Positions 27,449-35,857 of a DNA stretch of 42,829 nucleotides are shown piece by piece. Both the position numbers and the translations under genes were made by a program. Numbering within the stretch: the stretch's first letter is position 1; each line of letters begins with the position of its first letter. The notes under the pieces were generated by a model. The model did not search any database, had not been told where the DNA came from, and saw nothing but the letters and a program-made list of their open reading frames with translations. Origin of the DNA: an uncultured Alphaproteobacteria bacterium (lineage in GTDB: Bacteria; Pseudomonadota; Alphaproteobacteria; HIMB59; GCA-002718135); the NCBI GenBank assembly GCA_902602695.1, contig CACKRO010000010.1:1-42829 (forward strand), given 5' to 3'.

Positions 27449-28921
27449 ATGTCTGAAATTCAAACCTACAAATTTTATGCAGGAAATAGATGGCATAAAC
27501 CTTCTTCTGAAAAATATTTTGAAAGTGAGGATCCATCTATTGGAAAAGTATGGGCAAAGGTCCCTGATTGTAATGAAAAAGATATTAATCTTGCAGTATC
27601 ATCTGCAAAACATGCTTATTATGATGGTCCTTATGGTAAAATGCATCCAGCAGAAAGAGGGAGAACATTAACTAGAATTGGAGATATTATTGCTAAAAAT
27701 GCAGAACACATTGGGCAAATAGAAACTAAAGACAACGGCAAACTTCCAAAAAATATTACTCCTTCTTTAACCAGCTGGCAGACTGAGAGTTTTTATTATT
27801 ATGCAGGTATGTGTGACAAGTATGAAGGTAGACTTATACCTTCAGAGGTTCCAAATATGCATAATTATTTAAAATGGGAACCGTTTGGAGTTGTTGCACT
27901 TATACTTCCTTGGAACTCACCAATTGGAACATTAATCTGGAAATTAGCGCCAGCAATAGCAGCGGGTAATACTGTTGTAATTAAACCTTCAGAAAGAGCA
28001 TCTTGCTCTACATTAGAGTTAATGAAAATTTTAGAAGAAGCTGATCTTCCAGAAGGTTTGATAAATGTTGTTACTGGTTTTGGTCCTACAACAGGAGCGC
28101 CTCTTATTGAACACAAAGATGTTAGGATGATAAGTTTTACAGGTGGAACAAAGGGGGGGAGTGCGGCAAGTTTAAGCGCATCCAAAAATGTTAAACCTAT
28201 TATTATGGAGTTAGGGGGTAAATCACCGCAAATTATATTCAAAGATGCTGATTTAACTTTATCAGTAAATGGAGTTGTGTCAGGAATATTTCCAGTTTCA
28301 GGTCATAGTTGTATTTCAGGATCAAGGATACTAGTGCATAAAGATATAAAAGATAAATTTACTCAAAATTTATTAGAAGTTGTTAAAAAGGCTAAAGTTG
28401 GTCACCCAAATGATACTGAAACACAAATAGGACCTATAGCAAATAAAGAGCAATATGAATTTATATTATCTAAAATAGAATCTGCAGAAAAAAGAGGTTT
28501 AAAATTACTAATTGATGGAAGAAAAGAACAAAAGTCTGAAGGATACTATATTGGACCAACTATTTTTGATAATGTTCCAAATGAAGATGATTTAGCTCAA
28601 AATGAAGTATTTGGACCTGTAGCCTCAATACATACTTGGGATGATGAAGATGAAGTAATTAAAATTGCAAACGATACTATTTATGGGCTTGCAGCAGGTA
28701 TTTGGACTAAGGATACTAATAAAGCTATACGTTTAGCGGATAAGATAGAGGCTGGAACTGTTTATATAAATAATTATTTTAATGCTTCTACTCAATCTCC
28801 GGTTGGAGGATTCAAGCAATCAGGATACGGTCGTGAAAATGGATGGGAAGGAATGCAAAGTTACATGCAGACTAAGTCTACTTGGCTAGCTACCAATCCA
28901 TCTCAACCAAACCCATTTTAA
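27449..28921 (+). CDS. Aldehyde dehydrogenase (betaine-aldehyde-dehydrogenase-like)
   Basis: 490 residues. Catalytic Cys in SGHSCISGSR, general base Glu in IIMELGGKSPQ, oxyanion Asn in LPWNSPIG, NAD loop FTGGTKGGS, and C-terminal PVGGFKQSGYGRENG. The gene follows the GMC oxidoreductase, and the two could convert an alcohol to a carboxylic acid (for example choline to glycine betaine). Substrate is not proven by sequence. It converges with the crotonase gene 7 bases downstream, with no terminator visible between them. Confidence 0.9.
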   Translation: MSEIQTYKFYAGNRWHKPSSEKYFESEDPSIGKVWAKVPDCNEKDINLAVSSAKHAYYDGPYGKMHPAERGRTLTRIGDIIAKNAEHIGQIETKDNGKLPKNITPSLTSWQTESFYYYAGMCDKYEGRLIPSEVPNMHNYLKWEPFGVVALILPWNSPIGTLIWKLAPAIAAGNTVVIKPSERASCSTLELMKILEEADLPEGLINVVTGFGPTTGAPLIEHKDVRMISFTGGTKGGSAASLSASKNVKPIIMELGGKSPQIIFKDADLTLSVNGVVSGIFPVSGHSCISGSRILVHKDIKDKFTQNLLEVVKKAKVGHPNDTETQIGPIANKEQYEFILSKIESAEKRGLKLLIDGRKEQKSEGYYIGPTIFDNVPNEDDLAQNEVFGPVASIHTWDDEDEVIKIANDTIYGLAAGIWTKDTNKAIRLADKIEAGTVYINNYFNASTQSPVGGFKQSGYGRENGWEGMQSYMQTKSTWLATNPSQPNPF

Positions 28922-28928
28922 GAAGTAA

Positions 28929-29720
28929 TTATTCTTTCCAGTTTGGCTCTCTTTTTTCTAAAAAAGCTTCAATACCTTCCTTGGAATCATCATGTAACAT
29001 ATTTTGCGTCATTACCTTTGAAGTAAAAATATATGCGTCTTCTAAATTCATATCTTTTTGTTTGTAAAAAGCTTCTTTACCAATTTTAATAGTATTAGAA
29101 GATTTAGACGATATTTTTTTAGCAATTTGAAACACATTTTCTTTTAAACTATCTTCTTCAAAGACATCATTTATTAAACCAATCCTTAATGCTTTATTTG
29201 CATCTATAAGATCTCCAGTGAGAAGCATTTCCATTGCTTGCTTTTTACCTACAGTTCTTGATAATGGAACCATTGGTGTAGAACAAAATAATCCAATATT
29301 AACACCAGGAGTTGAATATTTTGCTCTGCTACTTGAGTAAGCTAAATCACAGCTAGAAATTAACTGACAGCCTGCTGCAGTAGCGATACCATCAACCATA
29401 GCTATAACTGGTTTATTATTTTTATTAATTTTTAGCATAAGTTGAGAGCACATTTGAAATATTTTCTTAAAATAGCTTTCACCTTTGTCATTTTGCAATC
29501 TTTGTGAATTTAAATCTTTTAAATTATGTCCTGCACAAAAAATATTGCCGTTGGATGATAAAATAATTACTTTTACATTTTGATCTTTATCAGCAATGTC
29601 TAGTGCTGATGTTAATTCATTGATCATATTTTCACTTAAAGTATTTTGGTTTTTTTTATCATTGAGAATAATATTAAAAATATTATTACTATTTTCAGTT
29701 AATATTACATTGAAATTCAT
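28929..29720 (-). CDS. Enoyl-CoA hydratase/crotonase-fold protein, ECHDC3-like, lacking both catalytic glutamates
   Basis: 263 residues with a crotonase fold: FCAGHNLKDL (oxyanion-hole region) and GIATAAGCQLISSCDLA. The GHNL and NIGLFCSTPM motifs match ECHDC3-type members. Where canonical hydratase has the two catalytic glutamates (GGCE and QPE), this has Gln119 (GCQL) and Gly139 (TPGVNIG), so ordinary hydration is doubtful. It is the last gene of the minus-strand operon, 10 bases after the oxidoreductase-like region's OsmC stop. It may be a CoA-thioester hydrolase, isomerase or non-catalytic partner. DmdD function is not supported by these residues. Confidence 0.85.
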   Translation of the reverse strand: MNFNVILTENSNNIFNIILNDKKNQNTLSENMINELTSALDIADKDQNVKVIILSSNGNIFCAGHNLKDLNSQRLQNDKGESYFKKIFQMCSQLMLKINKNNKPVIAMVDGIATAAGCQLISSCDLAYSSSRAKYSTPGVNIGLFCSTPMVPLSRTVGKKQAMEMLLTGDLIDANKALRIGLINDVFEEDSLKENVFQIAKKISSKSSNTIKIGKEAFYKQKDMNLEDAYIFTSKVMTQNMLHDDSKEGIEAFLEKREPNWKE

Positions 29721-30167
29721 TTAATTTATTTTAATTTCAACATCTTTAGATAGTGAATTAGCGATAAAACAATATTTATGTGATCTCTCTTTCATTTTTC
29801 TCATTTCTTCGTCAGAAATAGTAAAATTATCTTCAAATACTATAGCTGGATTAAGTTCTATTTTGTTGACGTACATTCTTCCCTCTGAATTTTTTCCTAA
29901 ATACGAAATTGCTTTATCTTTATAATTGATAACTGGCCATTTCATTTTTGCAGCTAAAGCTAAGAATGTCATCATAAAACAACTACTTATAGCTGCAGCT
30001 AGTTTTTGTTCTGGATTAATATTAGTTTCGCTTCCTCCATAATCTGGAGATGATCCCGCATCAATAGATACATTTTCATTAAGTATTACTGTGTGGTCAG
30101 TTAAGTATTTACCAAATTCGAGTTTTTGATCTCCTAGTTCCCACTTTAATTCGATTGAATGGCTCAT
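29721..30167 (-). CDS. OsmC/Ohr-family protein
   Basis: 148 residues from the ATG at 30167, one base after the stop of the DmdA-like gene; a longer form extends into that gene and is less likely. Two redox cysteines are present: Cys63 in AISSCFM and Cys133 in KYCFIANS, the spacing expected for OsmC-type thiol peroxidases that reduce organic hydroperoxides. YGGSETNINPEQKLAAAISSC is also the family hallmark region. In this operon it might handle reactive peroxide or thiol by-products, which is inference. Confidence 0.85.
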   Translation of the reverse strand: MSHSIELKWELGDQKLEFGKYLTDHTVILNENVSIDAGSSPDYGGSETNINPEQKLAAAISSCFMMTFLALAAKMKWPVINYKDKAISYLGKNSEGRMYVNKIELNPAIVFEDNFTISDEEMRKMKERSHKYCFIANSLSKDVEIKIN

Positions 30168-30168
30168 T

Positions 30169-31290
30169 TTAAGAATAATTAAAAGGTAGTGAGCACACTT
30201 TACCTTTTCTCTCAATATTGTCTGGTGTTAATACGATAACATCCTGCCCATCATTCCAATAATCTCTATCAACCATTGATAGCCCAATATTGGTTTTTAA
30301 AAATGGTGAATAAATGCCAGAGGTGATATTACCAATTTGAAATCTATTTTTTGAGTATACAGGAAAAGGTATTGAGCACTGAGGAGTAGGAGATCCATCA
30401 AAAGTAATTCCTTTTAATTTTTTTTCTATTCCATTTTTTAATATTTTATTTAATGCACTTTTTCCAATGAAATCATGAGATAAATTGCTACAATAATTAT
30501 CAAATCCACATTCAAGTGGATTATTTTCTAAAGTAAATTCATTACCATAGGATAATAAACCACCTTCTATTCTATCAATTAAATTTGGACATCCAGGTGA
30601 AATATTAAAATCTTTTCCTGCCTCCCAAATAGTTTCCCAAAGTTTTTTTCCTAAACTAAAACCCTTAAGATAAATCTCAAAGCCATCTTGCTTGCTATAT
30701 CCTGATCTTGCAATAATCTGCTTTGTTCCTTCAAATTCAAAAAAAGAAAAATGGAAGAATTTTAATTTTTTAATTTTTTCACCAAATATTGAAGACATTA
30801 ATTCTTCAGATTTTGGACCTTGAATTGCTAGTGGGTAAACATCGGGCTCTATAATTTCAACTTTAAAATTTCTCCCTACAGCCAATCCTTTTGCCCAAAG
30901 AAGAACATCTGAATCTGCAACTGATAGCCAATATTTATTATCACTTAATTTTAAAAGAACGGGATCATTTATCATTCCTGCATTTTCATCAATCATTGGA
31001 TAGTAGTAACACTTTCCAATAGGCATATCTTTTATTGATCTTGGAGACATGAGTTGTATTAATTTTGTGGCATCATCTCCTATTATCTGAACCTGTCGTT
31101 GACATGAAACATCCCAAATTTGCGTATTTTTAGATAAGTGCCAATAATCTTCTTCTACTGTTGCTTTATAGGATTTTGGAAGAAGCATATGATTAACTAC
31201 AGTAAAACCACTGACACCAGCCTCAATTACTTTTTCGGTATATGGAGTTCTCCTTATACGTCTAGACATGTTTAATCCAGAATTACTCAT
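30169..31290 (-). CDS. dmdA-like: GcvT-fold tetrahydrofolate-dependent demethylase, DmdA-like
   Basis: 373 residues from the ATG at 31290, one base after the upstream stop; an ATG at 31320 would overlap the upstream gene by 29 bases. From memory of the SAR11 DMSP demethylase, several segments line up: RRIRRTP at the N terminus, VNHMLLP, QIWDVSCQRQVQI, INDPVLLKL, SVADSDV, AIQGPKSEEL, PGCPNLIDRIEGGLLSYGN. Length also fits (DmdA about 369). DmdA transfers a methyl group from DMSP to THF, leaving methylmercaptopropionate. One difference I notice is RSGYSKQ where I recall RSGWSKQ in SAR11 DmdA. The substrate could therefore be a related sulfonium or betaine compound. Confidence 0.75.
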   Translation of the reverse strand: MSNSGLNMSRRIRRTPYTEKVIEAGVSGFTVVNHMLLPKSYKATVEEDYWHLSKNTQIWDVSCQRQVQIIGDDATKLIQLMSPRSIKDMPIGKCYYYPMIDENAGMINDPVLLKLSDNKYWLSVADSDVLLWAKGLAVGRNFKVEIIEPDVYPLAIQGPKSEELMSSIFGEKIKKLKFFHFSFFEFEGTKQIIARSGYSKQDGFEIYLKGFSLGKKLWETIWEAGKDFNISPGCPNLIDRIEGGLLSYGNEFTLENNPLECGFDNYCSNLSHDFIGKSALNKILKNGIEKKLKGITFDGSPTPQCSIPFPVYSKNRFQIGNITSGIYSPFLKTNIGLSMVDRDYWNDGQDVIVLTPDNIERKGKVCSLPFNYS

Positions 31291-31291
31291 T

Positions 31292-31627
31292 TTATTTAGA
31301 CCACCATATTGAGTATCCATTTGGAGAAATAATTAGAGGTATGTGATATTTTTTATGAGGATCTTGCATTTTAAATTTGACACTTATTTTATTAATTATT
31401 TCACTTGTATTTCTAAAATATTTACCAGAATTAATTATCATTTCATAATCACTTTCACAATCTTCTTTCGATAATTCAAATTCTTTAAGCATTCTTCCCG
31501 AGCTATCTGTTTTATCTTCTAGAAATACAACTTTGTTTTTATTATTTACTTTATGAATAATAATTTCTACGTCACTTGCATGCGTACCATCTATTGAGTT
31601 TAGTAAATGTGTAGAAAAAATTGCCAT
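31292..31627 (-). CDS. Transthyretin-like / 5-hydroxyisourate hydrolase family protein with altered C terminus
   Basis: 111 residues, the usual HIU hydrolase size. Family features kept: His7 in FSTHLLN, Arg45 in SSGRML, His95 in KYHIPLIISPNGYS. The hallmark C-terminal tetrapeptide YRGS is replaced: the protein ends in YSIWWSK, so the Arg that helps shape the active site is absent. No urate oxidase, allantoin or OHCU decarboxylase gene is in the window. It sits between a ThDP enzyme gene (3 bases) and the DmdA-like gene (1 base), inside a catabolic operon. A new hydrolase specificity or a small-molecule-binding role is possible; unknown. Confidence 0.8.
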   Translation of the reverse strand: MAIFSTHLLNSIDGTHASDVEIIIHKVNNKNKVVFLEDKTDSSGRMLKEFELSKEDCESDYEMIINSGKYFRNTSEIINKISVKFKMQDPHKKYHIPLIISPNGYSIWWSK

Positions 31628-31630
31628 AAT

Positions 31631-33373
31631 CTACTCTATAGACGCTTTATCTCTTTTATCACTAACTGCAGCTACAATTGGACTAATAACACCTTTAGCC
31701 TTAACATTAACACATGCTGTTTTACCACTTTCTAATGCCCTTTTTAAAGCGGGACCTAAATCTTCTCTTTTTGTAACTAATTCTCCGTGCCCTCCAAAAC
31801 CCTCAAAAATTGAATGAAATGGAATATCTCTAAAATCAGTTGCAAAGTGTTTCCCACTTTCAAATAACCTTTCTTGTTGTTGAGAAATACAGTCAAGACC
31901 TCCATTGTTATCTATAACTACAACAATAGGTTTTTTTTCTTGAAATGCAGCTTCAATTGATAATCCGCCAGATAAAAATGCACCATCTCCACTTATTAAA
32001 ACAACATTAGATTTAGGATTAAGATTTTTCGCTGATATTGCAAAAGGAACTCCAACACCTAACATACTGAAAGTGCCTGGATGCAATATTCCTCCAAGTT
32101 TTTTACCTTTTGATCCAGCAATGTTAATTGCAATCTCAGACCAGAAATGTGTGTTTCCACCATCAATAACTAACCAATCATTTTCAGTTAATACTTCTTG
32201 AACATCTAAAGCTAATTGGAGAGGATGAATTTTTCCACCATTTTTTTTAGTTTCTTCAGTTTCTTTATTTAAGTCATCTAATGTTTTATCGATCCAATTT
32301 TTTTTCTCTTTTTTATTCTTATCAAACCATTCATTTTTTAATTTCCATTTACTGCCTTTCTTTAATTCTATGAGTTTATCCAAAAAGACTTCAGGATCAC
32401 AAAGTAAATTAATATCTGCTGCTCTATTTAATTCTATTTCTTCATGGGATCCATTGATACAAACAAGCTTAGTGCTTTTTGGAAAAAGTGGGGGATTACC
32501 AAAATTCATTTGATTATCAAGACGTGCACCAATCATAAGAACCAAATCTGATTCATTGAGAGCCATCTTTGATGGAGGGAATTGATGAATATCTGCAAGA
32601 CCCATGTATGTATCTACCTCTTCGCCTAGAAGCTTTTGATGGTATGGTATATTAAATATTGGAATATTTAATTCAAACCCAGCTTGCTCTAATTTTTTTT
32701 CTGCTTTAGACCACCAAACTCCATGTCCTCCAATAAAAACTGGTTTTTGAGAATTAGTTAATAGATCAAAAATTTCATTTAAGTTTTCAGGATCGGGCCA
32801 AGCTTTGGCTAAAGGTTTTTTTTGATGAGTAAATGGTCTTTCTTCTAAACCTGCATCATCAGCAAATGATGAAAACATTATATCTACTGGCACACTTAAA
32901 TGTACTGCACCTGGATAGCCATTTGTTGCAATTCTATATGCTTTATCTACGAACTCCCTTATTCTATTTCCATCCGTTATACTGGCGCTATATTTTGTTA
33001 AAGGTGCTGCAATAGACACATCATCTATTTCTTTAAAACCGCCTGCTCCTTGTCTTTTTAAACTACTTGATCCAGTTATAAAAATAACAGGTGATCTCTC
33101 ACCCCAGGCCTCCATCATTGAGGGTACTGCATTTGCAAAACCTTCAGGCCCAACAATACAAACAGATGGTTTTCTTGTAATTCTTGTATGACCATCAGCT
33201 AAATGACCAGCAATTTGTTCATGAGGACAATTAATGACATTAATCTGACACTCCATAAATCCTTCAAGTGCTGGATTACAAAAACCACCAGAAAGTGTAA
33301 AAACATTATTAATACCTTTGTCCTTAAGAGCTCTTGCAACTAATGCTCCACCTCTAATCTTTTTAACTCCCAT
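31631..33373 (-). CDS. Thiamine diphosphate-dependent enzyme, acetolactate synthase/2-oxoacid decarboxylase-like
   Basis: 580 residues with the three-domain ThDP layout. N-terminal PYR domain: the catalytic glutamate is Glu52 in CPHEQIAGH. Central domain: GGHGVWWSKAEKKL. C-terminal PP domain with the ThDP/Mg motif beginning GDGAFLSGG and ending at DNNGG. The family includes acetolactate synthase, benzoylformate decarboxylase, oxalyl-CoA decarboxylase and sulfoacetaldehyde acetyltransferase, so precise function is open. It follows the FMN 2-hydroxyacid dehydrogenase gene with 1 base between ORFs, which suggests that the 2-oxoacid product of the dehydrogenase is its substrate. No small regulatory subunit (ilvH) is present, arguing against branched-chain amino acid synthesis. 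Confidence 0.83.
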   Translation of the reverse strand: MGVKKIRGGALVARALKDKGINNVFTLSGGFCNPALEGFMECQINVINCPHEQIAGHLADGHTRITRKPSVCIVGPEGFANAVPSMMEAWGERSPVIFITGSSSLKRQGAGGFKEIDDVSIAAPLTKYSASITDGNRIREFVDKAYRIATNGYPGAVHLSVPVDIMFSSFADDAGLEERPFTHQKKPLAKAWPDPENLNEIFDLLTNSQKPVFIGGHGVWWSKAEKKLEQAGFELNIPIFNIPYHQKLLGEEVDTYMGLADIHQFPPSKMALNESDLVLMIGARLDNQMNFGNPPLFPKSTKLVCINGSHEEIELNRAADINLLCDPEVFLDKLIELKKGSKWKLKNEWFDKNKKEKKNWIDKTLDDLNKETEETKKNGGKIHPLQLALDVQEVLTENDWLVIDGGNTHFWSEIAINIAGSKGKKLGGILHPGTFSMLGVGVPFAISAKNLNPKSNVVLISGDGAFLSGGLSIEAAFQEKKPIVVVIDNNGGLDCISQQQERLFESGKHFATDFRDIPFHSIFEGFGGHGELVTKREDLGPALKRALESGKTACVNVKAKGVISPIVAAVSDKRDKASIE

Positions 33374-33374
33374 C

Positions 33375-34538
33375 TTAATACTTTATATCCTTAAAAATTT
33401 TCTCTGCTATAATTTTTTTATCAACTTCATTTATATCGGTTAATCCTACTAAACCAAGATTTGTACTTAACTCCTCTTTAATTAAGTTGATAATTCTTCT
33501 AAGACCTCTGGCACCATCCGCACCAATAGCGTACATTAAAGGTCTGCCAAACATAACAAAGTTAGCTCCCAGAGCTAATGCACGTAAAATATCACTACCA
33601 CTTCTAATCCCGCTATCAAAAAGTATAGGAAAATCATCTCCCAACACTTTTCGAATTAATGGTAAGGCATTAATTGAAGCAGTAGCACTATCTAATTGCC
33701 TACCACCATGATTTGATACTTGTACTGCATCAGCACCAGCCTCTTTAATTTTTAAAGCATCTTCAGAATTCATTACACCTTTTATAATTAATCTTCCTTT
33801 CCATGCTTCTCGAACCCTTTTTAGAGTGTTCCAATCAGTTGCTCCTCTACTTTCTTTTCGTCTAAAAACTTGATCGCCACTTTTAGAGGTAACATAATTC
33901 ATTGGTTGAGGAGCGCCTTTAAAAAAAGTTGATAAGCTCCATTGTGGATGTAATGCAAAATCTAAAAATTGTTTTGGGCCAATTTTAAACGGATAACCAA
34001 AGCCATTTCTATCATCTCTGGCTCTTCTTGAAAGAATAGGAACATCGACAGTGAGAATCAAAACCTTGTATCCAATGCTTTCTGCTCTTTTTAGTAATTC
34101 CATAATAAATTCTTCACTTTGGAAAATATATATTTGCATCCACGAATGACCTTCTGAGAAAGTAAACATATCTTCAAGTGTAGTGCTAGAAGCCATTGAA
34201 ACACATGTTGGAATATTATTATACGCACTTTCTTTAGCTATCATTCTATCTGCTTCAGGCCATGAAAGATTTGTCATCCCCATTGGTGCAAATCCAAATG
34301 GATAATCAAAATGAAAATCAAATATTTTTTTACTTAAGTTTCTATTCTCGACATTTCTGAAAACCTTAGGTTCAAGTCTAATTTGATCTAAAGCCTTACT
34401 ATTAATTTCAGCCAGTTTATCATTTCCAGATGCTCCATCAATAAAATCAAAGACTAATTTAGGTAATCGTCTTTTAGATAATTTTATTGCATCATCAATT
34501 GTATGAATTTTAGTACTAGGTTTAATAAAGTCATTCAT
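33375..34538 (-). CDS. FMN-dependent alpha-hydroxy-acid dehydrogenase/oxidase
   Basis: 387 residues, TIM-barrel FMN family with lactate, glycolate and mandelate dehydrogenases. Active-site and FMN residues: Lys253 in IIKGVMN, His277 and Arg280 in VSNHGGRQLDSA, and LFDSGIRSG and FGRPLMYAIG for phosphate binding. The N-terminal motif reads FDFIDGASGN, where many members have Tyr (FDYIDGG) at the second aromatic position. It would oxidise an L-2-hydroxy acid to the 2-oxo acid. Tight spacing to the ThDP gene (1 base) suggests they act in sequence. Confidence 0.9.
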   Translation of the reverse strand: MNDFIKPSTKIHTIDDAIKLSKRRLPKLVFDFIDGASGNDKLAEINSKALDQIRLEPKVFRNVENRNLSKKIFDFHFDYPFGFAPMGMTNLSWPEADRMIAKESAYNNIPTCVSMASSTTLEDMFTFSEGHSWMQIYIFQSEEFIMELLKRAESIGYKVLILTVDVPILSRRARDDRNGFGYPFKIGPKQFLDFALHPQWSLSTFFKGAPQPMNYVTSKSGDQVFRRKESRGATDWNTLKRVREAWKGRLIIKGVMNSEDALKIKEAGADAVQVSNHGGRQLDSATASINALPLIRKVLGDDFPILFDSGIRSGSDILRALALGANFVMFGRPLMYAIGADGARGLRRIINLIKEELSTNLGLVGLTDINEVDKKIIAEKIFKDIKY

Positions 34539-34586
34539 TTTAATATTTGTAATCTAATATATTTTATAATTCTATTACAAAATATA

Positions 34587-35816
34587 TTAGTTTTTTGAAA
34601 CACCCTTCCAAGGTATTGGAGAAGATGGAATGTCTTGTTTTATACCTCTTTGTATTTCACCTTTCTCGTCATACATCGGTAATGTGCAAATTTCTCCTTT
34701 ATGGATATTACCATCATCACAATTGATATCTACTATTGTGCCAGGACCATATTCTTTACCATCCATGTGAACTATAGCAACACCACAAACTTGGAATGGT
34801 GACCATGTGCTTGAAGTGACTATTCCAACTTTTTTATTATCAATTAAAATTTCAGAATCAACTAATGCAAAGCTATTTTCAACTCTCATTCCCCAAGTCA
34901 AGCAGTCTTTGTTTGAATTAAGTAAAAATTCTCTTCCAATAAAATCTCCTTTAGTAAAATCAATAAACTTTCCAAGCCCAACAGAAAATGGAGTTCTTTC
35001 ATTTGTAAAATCTCTTCCTGCAGATAAAAGACCAGCTTCAATTCTCCTACATCTAAATCCAGGAGAAGCCGTTAAAATCATTCCCATTTCCTTTCCCTTA
35101 CTTAGAATTAAATCTCCTATTTTTTTTGCATGATTATTTGGTCTTAAATAAAGTTCCCAGCCCAATTCATTTGTAAAACCTGTTCTGCTAACTATTACTT
35201 TTTCTGAAGCTATTGAAGTTTCAATCCAATCAAAATAATTAAATTTTTCTTTTATTGGATAATCAACTAATGCATTTAATAGTTTTAAAGATTTGGGGCC
35301 TTGTATCTGACTCACCCAAACATCAGGATCAGTTATTTGAACATCTAAATTTTTTGAATGAGCTTTATACCAGCTGTATAAATGTCCATCACCTTGTGCA
35401 AACCAAAATTTATTTTCATTCAATTTTAATAATAATCCGTCAGAAATCATTCCACCATCATGATAACATGCAAATTGATATGAGCATCTTCCAGTTTTAA
35501 CTTTTGAAATATCTCTAGGGAAGATTTGTTGTAGTAATTTTTTAGCATCTGGACCAGAAATTTCATATGGATGTTCACCTGTATGTCTCAAAATTATTTC
35601 TTGTCTTGCTTTCCAATACATTTCATCAGCTGTGGCATGAGATAATTTTTCGAGTGTAAATCTTCCATCAGCATAATTAGTATATTCAGGGTTTAAAGGA
35701 ATTTCTTGGTAAGTTAATGGATGAATTTTCATTGGTCTCGCCAAATCGAGAGATCTACCATTTTCTTTAATTACTGGTTTAACAACAAATCTAAAATTAT
35801 TTATTAAATTATCCAT
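34587..35816 (-). CDS. GcvT-fold aminomethyltransferase-like protein, divergent from DmdA-like paralogue
   Basis: 409 residues from the ATG at 35816; a start at 35837 adds seven residues and is not supported by a better ribosome-binding site. GcvT-like segments include RHTGEHPYEISGPDAKKLL, FPRDISKVKTGRCSYQ, QGDGHLYSWY, QIQGPKSLKLL, SRTGFTNELGWELYL and RCRRIEAGLLSAGRDF. It has an extra N-terminal region of about 55 residues before the fold. It appears to be a THF-dependent demethylase or aminomethyltransferase of the same superfamily as the DmdA-like protein, but clearly not a duplicate. Possible substrates are methylated amines or sulfonium compounds. Confidence 0.85.
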   Translation of the reverse strand: MDNLINNFRFVVKPVIKENGRSLDLARPMKIHPLTYQEIPLNPEYTNYADGRFTLEKLSHATADEMYWKARQEIILRHTGEHPYEISGPDAKKLLQQIFPRDISKVKTGRCSYQFACYHDGGMISDGLLLKLNENKFWFAQGDGHLYSWYKAHSKNLDVQITDPDVWVSQIQGPKSLKLLNALVDYPIKEKFNYFDWIETSIASEKVIVSRTGFTNELGWELYLRPNNHAKKIGDLILSKGKEMGMILTASPGFRCRRIEAGLLSAGRDFTNERTPFSVGLGKFIDFTKGDFIGREFLLNSNKDCLTWGMRVENSFALVDSEILIDNKKVGIVTSSTWSPFQVCGVAIVHMDGKEYGPGTIVDINCDDGNIHKGEICTLPMYDEKGEIQRGIKQDIPSSPIPWKGVSKN

Positions 35817-35857
35817 AAAATAAAGCCTGATTAACATAAAATATATAAAATAAAATT

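Noticed and set aside
27865..28242. 125-residue minus-strand frame inside the second aldehyde dehydrogenase
   Set aside because: It is a mirror of conserved ALDH codons; the sense frame has all catalytic motifs.
28929..29720. Crotonase gene as dmdD (methylthioacryloyl-CoA hydratase)
   Set aside because: Both catalytic glutamates are replaced, and neither dmdB nor dmdC is in the window.
31292..31627. uraH (5-hydroxyisourate hydrolase) in urate catabolism
   Set aside because: The YRGS motif is missing and no purine-degradation genes are nearby.
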